Below, piece by piece: positions 35,321 through 43,748 of a stretch of DNA of 64,000 nt. The number at the start of each line of letters is the position of its first letter. Position 1 is the first letter of the stretch. Below the pieces are notes generated by a model that was not told the origin of the DNA, ran no database searches, and saw only the letters and a program-made list of their open reading frames with translations. The stretch comes from Desulfomonile tiedjei DSM 6799. GTDB taxonomy: Bacteria; Desulfobacterota; Desulfomonilia; Desulfomonilales; Desulfomonilaceae. A program made the position numbers and the translations under genes. The DNA is taken from contig NC_018025.1 of the NCBI RefSeq assembly GCF_000266945.1, positions 5,274,001 to 5,338,000 on the forward strand, in the 5' to 3' direction.

Positions 35321-35638
35321 GGAGGCCGGTGCTACCAATTGCTGGGATCTGTTCTTCACAATCCGTGATTACTTTCGAGAATCGGTATAGGCTACTCAAT
35401 CGCAGGAGGTTCGTGGAATTTTCGTTGCAAGCGCAATTGTTAAGCTGCATCGTGAGACAATTATTTCTTACAGCGATGCTTCATCGCCCCTTCATCCCAT
35501 AGCTGAGACTCACTGGGACCACAAAAGAAAAGCCTTGACCGAACTTACTTATTACTGCTATTGCAATATCAAACTTCCTACCGTTAGGCACTTGAGTTAA
35601 ATCTTCTAACATTGCTTATTCTTATGTGGGAGTATGGC

Positions 35639-37402
35639 ATGAGAAAAAAAACTGTTCTTGTGGCACTCTTCTGCCTCTTGGCACTCGCTCAAAATCCAGC
35701 CTACACCTGGGAATTCAGTATGAAAGGGGAAAATGTTGTCCGTTACCGTTATTGGTCCAGGGCTGGAGATGAGGACATTTTTGGTCGCATGAATTCCGGC
35801 GTCAATTTGGGTGTTAATCATCTTGTTACACATCCATCGCCGAGTCGTGATAATCCTCCTACATCATTTCGCGGTGTTTTGGCCGGTGAAAATCGTTTCG
35901 GTTCGGATATGAACTATACCGATATGCGTGTTACTTTTATTCCAAAAGTAACAGTAAACCCAGCAATTACTCTGGAAGGCTCTTTGAATTTAACCTCGCT
36001 AGGACTGCACGAAGGGGGACGTCCTATCGGTAATTGGGGGTTGCCGGGAGAAGTGAATCAGTTGTATGTGCCCATAAGTAACAGGCCTGCAGCAATCGAT
36101 GTTCCCAATACCATGGTGACAGTGCAGTGGTGGAAAATACAGCTTCAGTTCCCAATTTTCACTCTCACACTCGGCTATAGGCCCAGCGCGCTTGGAATGG
36201 GACTGTGGAAAAATCCCTGTCAGAGATCTTCCTCGTCAATCAGTATGGTTGTACCATATGGGCCGCTTACAATTGGGATCACCCCATATCTCGGAAGATC
36301 GGCAACAAATTGGAATCAGTATCCCCGTGACTCAGGCACTGCTGCAACATATCGTAAAGATGATGACCGTAATTATTTCGGAGGAGTATATGGAGATATT
36401 GTATACAGAAATGGTCCCCTGGTAGTCGATTTAAGTTCTACGGCTTACCGGGACAATTCCTCCCAACTTGTCGACATGCGTAATGCTGCAACCGGCGTTC
36501 CAGCTACGCTGACTCCTGTGATCACACCGATACCGGATCGTCTGGTTTATGAGTTGACTCTCGCAGTAAAGTATTTCAACGGGCGCTTTTTCTTCAATGT
36601 CGAGGGCGACTATTACTCGCATTACAGATCGGGACTTGGGGCAACAGAATTGCGAGGTGGTACGCGCTATCAACTTCTCGATTCCGACGTTAAAGCTTGG
36701 ATTTATGGAATCGAAACGGGAATATTGGTCGGACCGGCAAAATTATCCTTCTCATATGCGAGGGCCACAGGAGACGATCCTAACACGAGGAATGACGATG
36801 AAGATGTTGCAAGAGGTTCGACAGGCCTTAATAATTGTGCCATGAGGTACTGGGCTTTTCTGATGTACCACATGTATGGAACAGGAACAAATTGGAATGC
36901 TTCTGGCGACGGTCAGCCCACGAATGTTCATCATGTGGGAGCGAGACTTGATTATGCAGTGGCTTCGAACCTCAATGCTTTCGTCACAAACTCATGGGCG
37001 TGGCGAGATCAGCCCAATGCGTTCATACTGGGCGGCAATTATTCGCACACCCTTGCACGTTTTACCAATGACACGATGGCTCAACAACAAGGGATTCCCG
37101 GTTTTGGAGCGCCTGTGCCCGGCCTGCAAGCCGTGCCCGATCATGCGCGAGATGTGGGTTGGGAAGTGGATTTCGGCTGGAACTGGAAGGTCCTGGAGAA
37201 TCTTACGTGGAACAGTGTTCTGGCCTTTTGGCAACCAGGAACATGGTGGTCGTACGCCTACCCGAATACTGCCGAGATCTACCGTAGAAACGGAGGTACA
37301 GTCCCGCAAGCACCATTGGATCAAGTGGGAGCAACTTCCGGTGTCGGTCGCAAAATCGATCCATTGATTGGATTCGAGAGCAGTCTAATTGTCGATTTTT
37401 GA
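35639..37402 (+). CDS. outer-membrane porin-like beta-barrel protein
   Basis: About 587 residues from ATG 35639 (GGGAG seven bases upstream). There is a signal peptide (KKTVLVALFCLLALAQ, cleavage near AYTW). The mature part is made of alternating strands rich in Gly, Tyr, Trp and Asn with tight turns, ends in Phe (SSLIVDF) and has no cytosolic features, all typical of a large beta-barrel porin. A specific substrate cannot be assigned. It is followed by an operon of a secreted protein and two cytochromes, and a transport or respiratory link is possible. Confidence 0.78.
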   Translation: MRKKTVLVALFCLLALAQNPAYTWEFSMKGENVVRYRYWSRAGDEDIFGRMNSGVNLGVNHLVTHPSPSRDNPPTSFRGVLAGENRFGSDMNYTDMRVTFIPKVTVNPAITLEGSLNLTSLGLHEGGRPIGNWGLPGEVNQLYVPISNRPAAIDVPNTMVTVQWWKIQLQFPIFTLTLGYRPSALGMGLWKNPCQRSSSSISMVVPYGPLTIGITPYLGRSATNWNQYPRDSGTAATYRKDDDRNYFGGVYGDIVYRNGPLVVDLSSTAYRDNSSQLVDMRNAATGVPATLTPVITPIPDRLVYELTLAVKYFNGRFFFNVEGDYYSHYRSGLGATELRGGTRYQLLDSDVKAWIYGIETGILVGPAKLSFSYARATGDDPNTRNDDEDVARGSTGLNNCAMRYWAFLMYHMYGTGTNWNASGDGQPTNVHHVGARLDYAVASNLNAFVTNSWAWRDQPNAFILGGNYSHTLARFTNDTMAQQQGIPGFGAPVPGLQAVPDHARDVGWEVDFGWNWKVLENLTWNSVLAFWQPGTWWSYAYPNTAEIYRRNGGTVPQAPLDQVGATSGVGRKIDPLIGFESSLIVDF

Positions 37403-37762
37403 TTCCCATTCATGAACCCGTCGGAACATTTTTCTTGACCCAATTAGTAAACTAGTATCTAATGGAATTCAGGAGACTTGTTGGCACGGCAATATCGCCC
37501 TTTCTTTGCCGATCTCCCACCTTGACGAAACATTTGTGAGTAGAAGAGTGTAAAACTCTTCTGAAGTCGTCAACGGGAGCCAATATGTGCTCCCCACAAT
37601 CCTAGTCCGTAAGGACTTTTTTTCTCTCATCACTGAAAAATCGTTCTGGATGCAATTCGCGGGAACCCCCATCTTCTCGTGGCATCCGGCACTCAGATCC
37701 GTCGAATAAGAAAAGTCGCTCTGTGGATGGCACGCCTCTCTCTCTACCCTATGGGATGGTGA
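37403..37762 (+). terminator. intergenic region with a terminator candidate
   Basis: AGTCC-GTAA-GGACT at 37604-37617 is followed by a run of T (to 37623). Just upstream, GGGAGC/GCTCCC (37575-37594) forms another stem. These probably end the porin transcript. The rest of the gap has no gene. Confidence 0.4.
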
Positions 37763-38353
37763 GTGAGAATGATCAAGCGGTCCCGTGCTTCGAACAATCC
37801 TTTGGGAAACCTGTCCTCTCATTGGGCCAAGTGTAGGGCTGTAATCTTGTTCTTATTTCTCGTGTTTTCATGGATCCCATCATCCGCTGCCCTTCCCGAA
37901 ATTCTCGGACTGCAAATGAACATGACGAGGTCTGCGGTGGAAGAAATTTTCAAAAAGAACAGCATTCCTGCTGCGGAGTTGGATCGGCAGAAGATTACTG
38001 CCGCTAGGCTGCCGGTTTCATTGGAAGGCATCCGTGAAGTGAAGCTTTCCTTTGATGGAGACAGCTTGAAGAAAATCGTCATTGTCTTTGAGATACCGCC
38101 GTATGAATCCACCGCCGACACGCTTGTCGCAAATTATCGAAGGGAAAAAGAAAGAGTGAAGAAACTATTCGGCACTCCAGCGGGGGATGTGGCCGAACTC
38201 AAGTCACCGACTCCTGAAGAACGTTACCAATGGCTTGCCCGGGGACGCGGCTATTGCCGAACGATCTGGAAGATTCCCGAAGCCACCATAACCCTGTGGC
38301 TTTACGCTGAAGATGATGGACTGGTTTTTCAAGAAATATACGAGAGTCAGTAA
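37763..38353 (+). CDS. secreted hypothetical protein
   Basis: A 196-residue protein. After a basic start (MIKRSRASNN), a hydrophobic segment ILFLFLVFSW at about residues 28-40 and the cleavage-like PSSAALP form a signal peptide. The mature part has repeated alternation of strands and helices (MTRSAVEEIFKKNSIPAAEL) with no recognised motif. The start is GTG 37763 or ATG 37769. It lies about 65 bp upstream of the octaheme cytochrome and could share its transcript. Function unknown. Confidence 0.65.
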   Translation: MRMIKRSRASNNPLGNLSSHWAKCRAVILFLFLVFSWIPSSAALPEILGLQMNMTRSAVEEIFKKNSIPAAELDRQKITAARLPVSLEGIREVKLSFDGDSLKKIVIVFEIPPYESTADTLVANYRREKERVKKLFGTPAGDVAELKSPTPEERYQWLARGRGYCRTIWKIPEATITLWLYAEDDGLVFQEIYESQ

Positions 38354-38418
38354 TCAAGCTCATGTCTTAGAGGTCAACTTTGCCCCGCAACTTCACGAGA
38401 CCAAAGAGGAGGATCGAA

Positions 38419-39624
38419 ATGGCACGCAGATGGATCTGGATTATGGCGATCTTGGCTGTATGCATTCTCGTCAGCACTGGTCTTGTTTCATGTGACAAAG
38501 GAAAGCCGCTCTCCCAAATGGGCCCGGCAAAATATGTGGGATCTGACAAGTGCGCTGAATGCCACAGCAGGATCGCTATCACCTTTCGTAACACACTACA
38601 TCAAAAGGTCATACAGGATACAAGAAAGAATCCAAGGGCCATTCAGGGCAATTTCGTACACCCCGATCCTTTAGTGGATTTCAAGCCTGATGACGTTGTC
38701 ATGACTCACGGGGTCCAGTGGAAGCAACGCTATGTAGATAAAGACTGGCGTACGCGTGTTGCTCAATGGAATTTCGAGACTGAGAAATGGTCCCCTTACA
38801 ATGCCGCTGGTTGGAAAGAAGCGGACTGGCGCAAAAAATGTGGCTATTGCCACGTGGTGGGATTTGACTATGACAAACTCACCTGGAGTGAACTGAGCGT
38901 CGGATGCGAAGCGTGTCACGGTCCTGCCAGCAACCATATTGACTCCAAGTTGGAAGACAAGATCAAGACCATAGTAAATCCTGCCACGCTGCCGTTCCGT
39001 GCAGCTTCAGACATTTGCGGCCAGTGTCATACGCGAGGCAAAAGTCCAGATAAGAAATGGGATTCTCCTGTAGGCTTCAGAGTGGGAGATTATCTGGGGC
39101 CGCAACATTTCACCGTCGCGGAAAAGTCAGATATGTCGGCCTGGTGGCCCAGCGGACATGTAAAACAGCACCGTCAACAGTACCCGGAATGGAAAGGAAG
39201 TCAACACGCCAAGGCAGGTATTGGTTGCAGCACATGTCACAGTGTTCATGAGGCAAGAACGAAGTTCGCAACAACCATGAATCCCAATAATTTGTGCCAG
39301 AGTTGCCACGGAAATGTAAGTACCGATTCCATCAGGGGACATGCTCCAATCGCAGGAGCACCTCAACATTCCGATTGTATCGGCTGCCACATGCCTCCAA
39401 CCGGAGCCAGTTCAACCCGTGGCGATGAAAGAAGCCACCAGTTTAGGACCATTCCGCCGAAAGTTACTGTGGAACTCGGAGCCGGAGATCCTGCCAAACA
39501 GCCCAATTCTTGTAATCATTGCCATTCGCACAAAAATCAGAAACCCGAACAACTTCAGAAGGCCTTGGATGACGGCAAAAAATTGTTGGAAAAGATCACG
39601 ATCACGAGTGTGACTCAACAATGA
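38419..39624 (+). CDS. octaheme c-type cytochrome lipoprotein
   Basis: About 401 residues from ATG 38419 (AGGAGG six bases upstream). A signal sequence ends with the lipobox LVSC (around residue 28), so the mature protein should be lipid-anchored. Eight CxxCH motifs bind heme c: CAECH, CGYCH, CEACH, CGQCH, CSTCH, CQSCH, CIGCH and CNHCH. The pattern recalls DmsE/MtrA-like and cytochrome c554-like multiheme proteins. It is followed after 13 bp by a NapC/NirT-like gene, so the pair probably moves electrons from the quinone pool to a periplasmic or outer-surface acceptor. Confidence 0.9.
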   Translation: MARRWIWIMAILAVCILVSTGLVSCDKGKPLSQMGPAKYVGSDKCAECHSRIAITFRNTLHQKVIQDTRKNPRAIQGNFVHPDPLVDFKPDDVVMTHGVQWKQRYVDKDWRTRVAQWNFETEKWSPYNAAGWKEADWRKKCGYCHVVGFDYDKLTWSELSVGCEACHGPASNHIDSKLEDKIKTIVNPATLPFRAASDICGQCHTRGKSPDKKWDSPVGFRVGDYLGPQHFTVAEKSDMSAWWPSGHVKQHRQQYPEWKGSQHAKAGIGCSTCHSVHEARTKFATTMNPNNLCQSCHGNVSTDSIRGHAPIAGAPQHSDCIGCHMPPTGASSTRGDERSHQFRTIPPKVTVELGAGDPAKQPNSCNHCHSHKNQKPEQLQKALDDGKKLLEKITITSVTQQ

Positions 39625-39637
39625 AAGAGGCTGTGAA

Positions 39638-40243
39638 ATGGCAATAGCGAAAACTCTCAGCATAATAATCATTGTTGGGATTCTGATCTTCATTGGGGCA
39701 GTCACTTTGGGCGGGATGGCGGTTTATTCCAAACAATCGAGCTTCTGTGCCAGTTGCAAGATCATGCAGACTCGCTATGTTGCTTGGGAGAGATCGACCC
39801 ATGCGCGTTCTGTCCACGCGAAAGCCGACTGCATAACTTGCCACTCCGAACCCGGCATTATTGGCGAATTCAAAGCACATCTAAACGGTGCCCGTTACGT
39901 TTTCGAACGCGTGACGGGCGCGCACAAGGGTGCAATTCTCGGTGCCAAAGTGTACACGAGATCCTGTCAGGAATGTCACAATGTACGCGAAATCAGAACC
40001 AAGAATGCAGGACATGAAGTGAATCATGTGGCACATTTGGGTCATAACGTGCAATGCGTCCAATGCCATCCGGACCTGGCCCACGGCACTCTTGTTGGAG
40101 ACCCGTCTATTCACCCTATGCGAACGTGTGTTGCATGCCATCGCCAGCAGCAATACCAAATGGCCAACTGCGTAGTATGTCATCCAAAGATTATGATCAC
40201 TAACCTGTTTCTTTCAGCAAAGCCTATGCGGAATCCTTTGTGA
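39638..40243 (+). CDS. NapC/NirT-like membrane-anchored multiheme cytochrome c
   Basis: A 201-residue protein with one N-terminal membrane anchor (IIIIVGILIFIGAV, residues 8-25). The first heme site is CASCK followed by IM, with Lys in place of His. Five regular motifs follow: CITCH, CQECH, CVQCH, CVACH and CVVCH. NapC/NrfH-type proteins take electrons from menaquinol and pass them to a periplasmic partner; the neighbour octaheme cytochrome is the likely partner. The CxxCK in the first site is unusual, as this family normally has CxxCH-x-M. Confidence 0.85.
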   Translation: MAIAKTLSIIIIVGILIFIGAVTLGGMAVYSKQSSFCASCKIMQTRYVAWERSTHARSVHAKADCITCHSEPGIIGEFKAHLNGARYVFERVTGAHKGAILGAKVYTRSCQECHNVREIRTKNAGHEVNHVAHLGHNVQCVQCHPDLAHGTLVGDPSIHPMRTCVACHRQQQYQMANCVVCHPKIMITNLFLSAKPMRNPL

Positions 40244-40260
40244 CGCCGGGAGGAGTTCTC

Positions 40261-40396
40261 ATACCGATTCGCTTTTGCTCTTATAATCTGGCAGGCTTGA
40301 GGTATCCTTCGCTCCGGACGACGCAAGGCCGTCCAATCACTCCGCTCAGAACACCTCAGCCTTCGCCATCTTATATGCACAATTGCGAAATGGTAT
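40261..40396 (-). repeat. family C palindromic element, copy C3 (inverted)
   Basis: ATACCGATTCGCTTTTGCTC at the left and ATTGCGAAATGGTAT at the right. It fills the gap between two convergent genes, and its last base is part of the stop codon of the minus-strand gene. Confidence 0.78.
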
Positions 40397-40977
40397 CAGT
40401 ACCATACATTCCATGCAGGAACACAGGCTGAATAATACACAACATTGTTTCCTGAAGGAGCACTTGCCGCTTGTGCCGGCTGGTTCCACGTAGAATTTTG
40501 CGTCCCCTGCTGCACTGGTTGATTCGAGGCTGCGGATCCCGCTGCGGCGGGAACTCCCCATTGAGTCCAGCATTGGGGTGCAGGGTTGTAACACACTGTA
40601 TTGGGATAGTAAAAACACATCGGTTGAGTCGCTACGGACCCAGTTTGCGGAGTCTGCATCGTTTGGCTCTGCACGGGAGGAACCGGCGGGTATCGTCCCG
40701 TATTATCGCTCCCCGCACCGGCAGATGTACCCCACGAATTGCCGTTTGCGCCGGGAAGATAACAAACCGTTCCCGGAACAGAGTACACAATCTGCGAGGT
40801 CGTCTGGGGCGCAGGCTGAGTGACAGCAACTCTCGTGCTAGGTGCAGGCTTTACCATTGAATGCCTTACTGGCGTAATATTCGTCTTTTTTCGGTTGGCT
40901 GCATGCACCGGCGAACTCCAGACAGTGGCGCTCACAATAGAGGCGACGAGGAGAAGAACTAAGTAACAGATTTTCAT
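40396..40977 (-). CDS. secreted Pro/Gln/Ser-rich hypothetical protein
   Basis: A 193-residue protein starting at ATG 40977 with AGGAG eight bases upstream. The signal peptide is KICYLVLLLVASIVSATVW with cleavage near VHAAN. The mature part is of low complexity (Pro, Gln, Thr, Ser, Asn) with scattered Cys and Tyr (GTVCYLPGANG, FYYPNTVCYNPAPQCW) and no recognised domain. It ends in Trp-Tyr. It probably lies in the periplasm or at the surface. The stop codon overlaps a family C repeat. Confidence 0.65.
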   Translation of the reverse strand: MKICYLVLLLVASIVSATVWSSPVHAANRKKTNITPVRHSMVKPAPSTRVAVTQPAPQTTSQIVYSVPGTVCYLPGANGNSWGTSAGAGSDNTGRYPPVPPVQSQTMQTPQTGSVATQPMCFYYPNTVCYNPAPQCWTQWGVPAAAGSAASNQPVQQGTQNSTWNQPAQAASAPSGNNVVYYSACVPAWNVWY

Positions 40978-41297
40978 AATTAAAACTCCTTCTGCTCATT
41001 CTGTATCAAACAACGACGCATCAGTGATTCGATCATAAAATCTGAGCATTATGTACATAAGATGCTCATGGATATATCAAGATTCCAAAGCCGTAAAGTG
41101 AGCGTATGAGCGTATTTTTTTGCACAATGTATGTTTGTCGTTCCGTATGTTGGACTTGCAGATTTCCTTCGATTGAGCAATAATTCGGGTCCTGTCAACA
41201 TTTGATTCGTCCGTAGTCTGAGTCCCTCGTTTTGTTAATGCAACCAAGTTTACTCTTTGCAAGGCTCTTGTTCCTACGGACTTCTTTGGGAGGCGCT
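40978..41297. other. intergenic region between two divergent secreted-protein genes
   Basis: This 320-bp gap separates the minus-strand secreted protein from the plus-strand one. Nothing with coding potential or repeat identity was seen; it must hold both promoters, but no clear -35/-10 pair stands out. Confidence 0.35.
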
Positions 41298-41720
41298 ATG
41301 TTACGTCTTTATCTGCAAAAAGTTCTGCCAGTCTATTGTATGGTGATTTTGCTGAATATGAGCGTTTCGGCTGAAGCTCGAGCTCCAATATATTGGGAAG
41401 TCATGCTCTGGCCGACTCCTCAGGAAATTACCGTCAAAGTAGTTCCACGAACTCGGGTCAGAGAAGTAACATTCCAAGTGGAATTTTTCGATGAATCAGG
41501 TAAGTCAATTGCTGTGCAGACATTGCCGTTCACGGATTCGGAGCAGGCCGAATTGGATTCAGGGAAGCAGTATTCGAAAAAGTTCTCTCATTCGGTGAGC
41601 AATGCGAAGGAAGTGAAAGGAAAACTTATGTTTGGAAAAGCCGCCCTGAGTTCTCCGAAAGCAGCAGCCGATTCTGCAGTGAACGAACTTGATAAAGGAA
41701 TACCACCCTTATCTGAATAG
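41298..41720 (+). CDS. secreted hypothetical protein
   Basis: About 140 residues from ATG 41298, with GGGAGG five bases upstream; the frame is open a further 22 codons but without a ribosome site. The signal peptide ends near VSAEARA. The mature part shows a beta-sandwich-like pattern (EITVKVVPRTRVREVTFQVE) and a Lys/Ser-rich C-terminus. No family recognised. Confidence 0.65.
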   Translation: MLRLYLQKVLPVYCMVILLNMSVSAEARAPIYWEVMLWPTPQEITVKVVPRTRVREVTFQVEFFDESGKSIAVQTLPFTDSEQAELDSGKQYSKKFSHSVSNAKEVKGKLMFGKAALSSPKAAADSAVNELDKGIPPLSE

Positions 41721-41742
41721 ATCCCCGTGGTGAATTCACAAA

Positions 41743-41777
41743 AATGGCCTCGCACCAGGACGAGGCCATTCTTGTAT
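41743..41777 (+). terminator. rho-independent terminator candidate
   Basis: A perfect stem AATGGCCTCG/CGAGGCCATT (41743-41752, 41761-41770) with an 8-base loop, followed by a T-rich stretch, directly downstream of the secreted protein gene. Confidence 0.6.
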
Positions 41778-41794
41778 CCATCTTTTATAGTCAG

Positions 41795-41965
41795 TGCCAA
41801 AAATTCTGTCGTTTATCCCTCGTGTGAATTACAGGATATTGGTAGGGACCGGCGTCCCTGCCGGTCCATTCTATCGATATCATTGATCATATTGAAGATG
41901 TGCCGGCACGGAGGCACGGCACCCACCAATATTCCTAATCTTCAATCGGTCACTAATTTTGGTAA
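41795..41965. repeat. family D palindromic element, copy D2
   Basis: From TGCCAAAAATTCTGTCGTTT to CACTAATTTTGGTAA, with the modules GGGACCGGCGTCCCTGCC and GTGCCGGCACGGAGGC. It lies between a terminator and the 3' end of the amt gene. Confidence 0.78.
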
Positions 41966-41996
41966 CTTATATGATAGATATAAGGTGTTGCTCTTT

Positions 41997-43208
41997 TCAG
42001 AAATTGTAACCGGCTTCACCATGAATCGCCGTGTCCAGGCCCTCCTCTTCTTGATCTCGAGGAACACGCATGTACAGGAATAAATTGAGCACGAACATCA
42101 GTATAAAAGTTGCCGAGAAGGCGTAGATCGATGTGCCTACCACCGCAATAATCTGTGTGGTGAACTGTCCCACGTTTCCGTAGACAAGTCCGTCCACGCC
42201 GCCGATTTCTTTTGCCGCAAAAATTCCGGTGGCAATGGCACCCCATGCGCCTCCCACAGCATGGATTCCAAAAACGTCCAAAGAATCGTCATATCCCAGG
42301 AATTTTTTGGAGTAGCAGGCGAAGAAACAGAGTGCTCCCGCGACCAGCCCCAGGACCAGAGCGGAGACCGGACCCACGTACCCGGCCGCGGGTGTGATGG
42401 CAACCAGCCCCCCAACAGCTCCGGAAGCCATACCGAGAGTTGTCGGCCTGCCTTGAACGATCCATTCCGAGCAAACCCACGACAGGACAGCAGCCGATGC
42501 AGCGATCTGGGTCACCAGAAAGGCCATCGCAGCACTTTCATTAGCTTTCAGCGCACTACCGGAGTTGAAGCCGTACCATCCTATCCACAGTAATCCGGCG
42601 CCGACCAGGGTGAGCGTCAGATTGTGCGGCATAATGGGTTTTTCTCCGTAGCCGTCACGTTTGCCCAAACTCAAGGCACATGCCAACCCGGCCATACCCG
42701 CGCTGATATGGACTACGGTCCCTCCCGCAAAATCGAGAGCACCCATATTGGAGAGCCAGCCATCGGGTCCCCACACCCAGTGCGCCAATGGACAGTAAAC
42801 GAAAGTTGACCATAACGCGATAAAGATGAGGAACGGGCCGAAGTTCATTCTTTCTGCAAAAGCACCGGTAATAAGTGCCGGAGTGATGACTGCGAATCCG
42901 CACTGGAATACTACGAACGTAGCCGCGGCAATGGTAGAGCCCGTCCACAATTCACCGGCTATATGATTCAACCCGAAGTACTTCGTTCCCCCGAGAAACC
43001 CATGAAATACATCCGGGCCGAATGCCAGGCTAAATCCCCAGAGCATCCATACTACGGATACCAATCCCATGACAATAAAGCTTTGCATAATGGTTGCGAG
43101 CACGTTTTTCGTTCTCGTCATGCCTCCATAGAACAATGCCACTGCAGGAGTCATCAAGAAAACCAGCGCAGCGGAAGCCAAAACCCAGGCATTATCTCCG
43201 GTATTCAT
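41997..43208 (-). CDS. amt: ammonium transporter (Amt family)
   Basis: A 403-residue protein with 11 predicted membrane segments and no signal peptide. The Amt signature is DFAGGTVVHISAGMAGL, with the pore His in VVHI and the second pore His in FGIHAVGGAWGAI. FYGGMTRTKN and GFNSGSALKANE are also typical. It moves ammonium across the inner membrane. The C-terminal tail (RVPRDQEEEGLDTAIHGEAG) fits the GlnK-responsive tail of Amt proteins. No glnK lies beside it in the window. GAGAGAGG precedes the ATG. Confidence 0.95.
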   Translation of the reverse strand: MNTGDNAWVLASAALVFLMTPAVALFYGGMTRTKNVLATIMQSFIVMGLVSVVWMLWGFSLAFGPDVFHGFLGGTKYFGLNHIAGELWTGSTIAAATFVVFQCGFAVITPALITGAFAERMNFGPFLIFIALWSTFVYCPLAHWVWGPDGWLSNMGALDFAGGTVVHISAGMAGLACALSLGKRDGYGEKPIMPHNLTLTLVGAGLLWIGWYGFNSGSALKANESAAMAFLVTQIAASAAVLSWVCSEWIVQGRPTTLGMASGAVGGLVAITPAAGYVGPVSALVLGLVAGALCFFACYSKKFLGYDDSLDVFGIHAVGGAWGAIATGIFAAKEIGGVDGLVYGNVGQFTTQIIAVVGTSIYAFSATFILMFVLNLFLYMRVPRDQEEEGLDTAIHGEAGYNF

Positions 43209-43748
43209 ATCGCTGTACCTCTCTCACCTGACATAAAATTGAACACGATTTCTACGAGCAAGAGATGTACCAGCAGAACCAGCCCCTGATGCGGCTTCGA
43301 TCAATCCCCACAATATTGAAGAATTGCACAAGATATAAGAACAGTCGAAGCTTCAGAAATGTATGTATTAAATGTAAAACGTACATACTTGTACTAGTCT
43401 TCCTTTATCTGAGTGACTCTTTACAAAAGGACCTTTATGCCTCAGCCATAAGGTGTAAGCACTGAAATGAGATAGCAGATTATAGTTTCTATTACTGAAA
43501 TATGAGTATTATGCAAAGAAGCCAACCATAGAATTTGGTTGACAAGTAAAAGCTGCTTTGGCAGGGTTTATTGTTGGGGATATTTATTTCTCTAGAGCTT
43601 TGTATTGGTTACTGAGGGGGACTCCGTCAGAATCCAAAGAAGGTAACTGGTGCCGACGATATCAAGGCTCAAGCACCTATAGTGCTCGCTTGGGGGATGG
43701 TGCGTTCTCTTTTCGCCTTGCCGAAATTGCATTTGAATGGAGGTTTAT
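43209..43748. other. AT-rich intergenic region between amt and the Trp-rich gene
   Basis: A 540-bp gap between divergent genes. A TTGACA occurs at 43539-43544 but has no good -10 partner. No gene, repeat element or RNA gene was recognised. Confidence 0.35.

Larger units (their letters stand above)
33678..35389 (+). repeat. family A MITE-like element, copy A5, split by an IS4-family insertion
   Basis: The left part starts TACAGCGGTTATCGAAAGTC and the right part ends CGAGAATCGGTATA. Subtracting the 1514-bp insertion and one 11-bp target copy leaves exactly 187 bp, the standard family A length. Confidence 0.85.

Noticed and set aside
40471-40860. 129-codon plus-strand frame opposite the secreted Pro/Gln-rich protein
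   Set aside because: Basic, Arg-rich antisense shadow without a start signal.
43539-43562. TTGACA and a TTGGCAGGG stretch as a sigma-70 or sigma-54 promoter upstream of the Trp-rich gene
   Set aside because: No acceptable -10 box follows the TTGACA, and the -12 GC of a sigma-54 site is missing.
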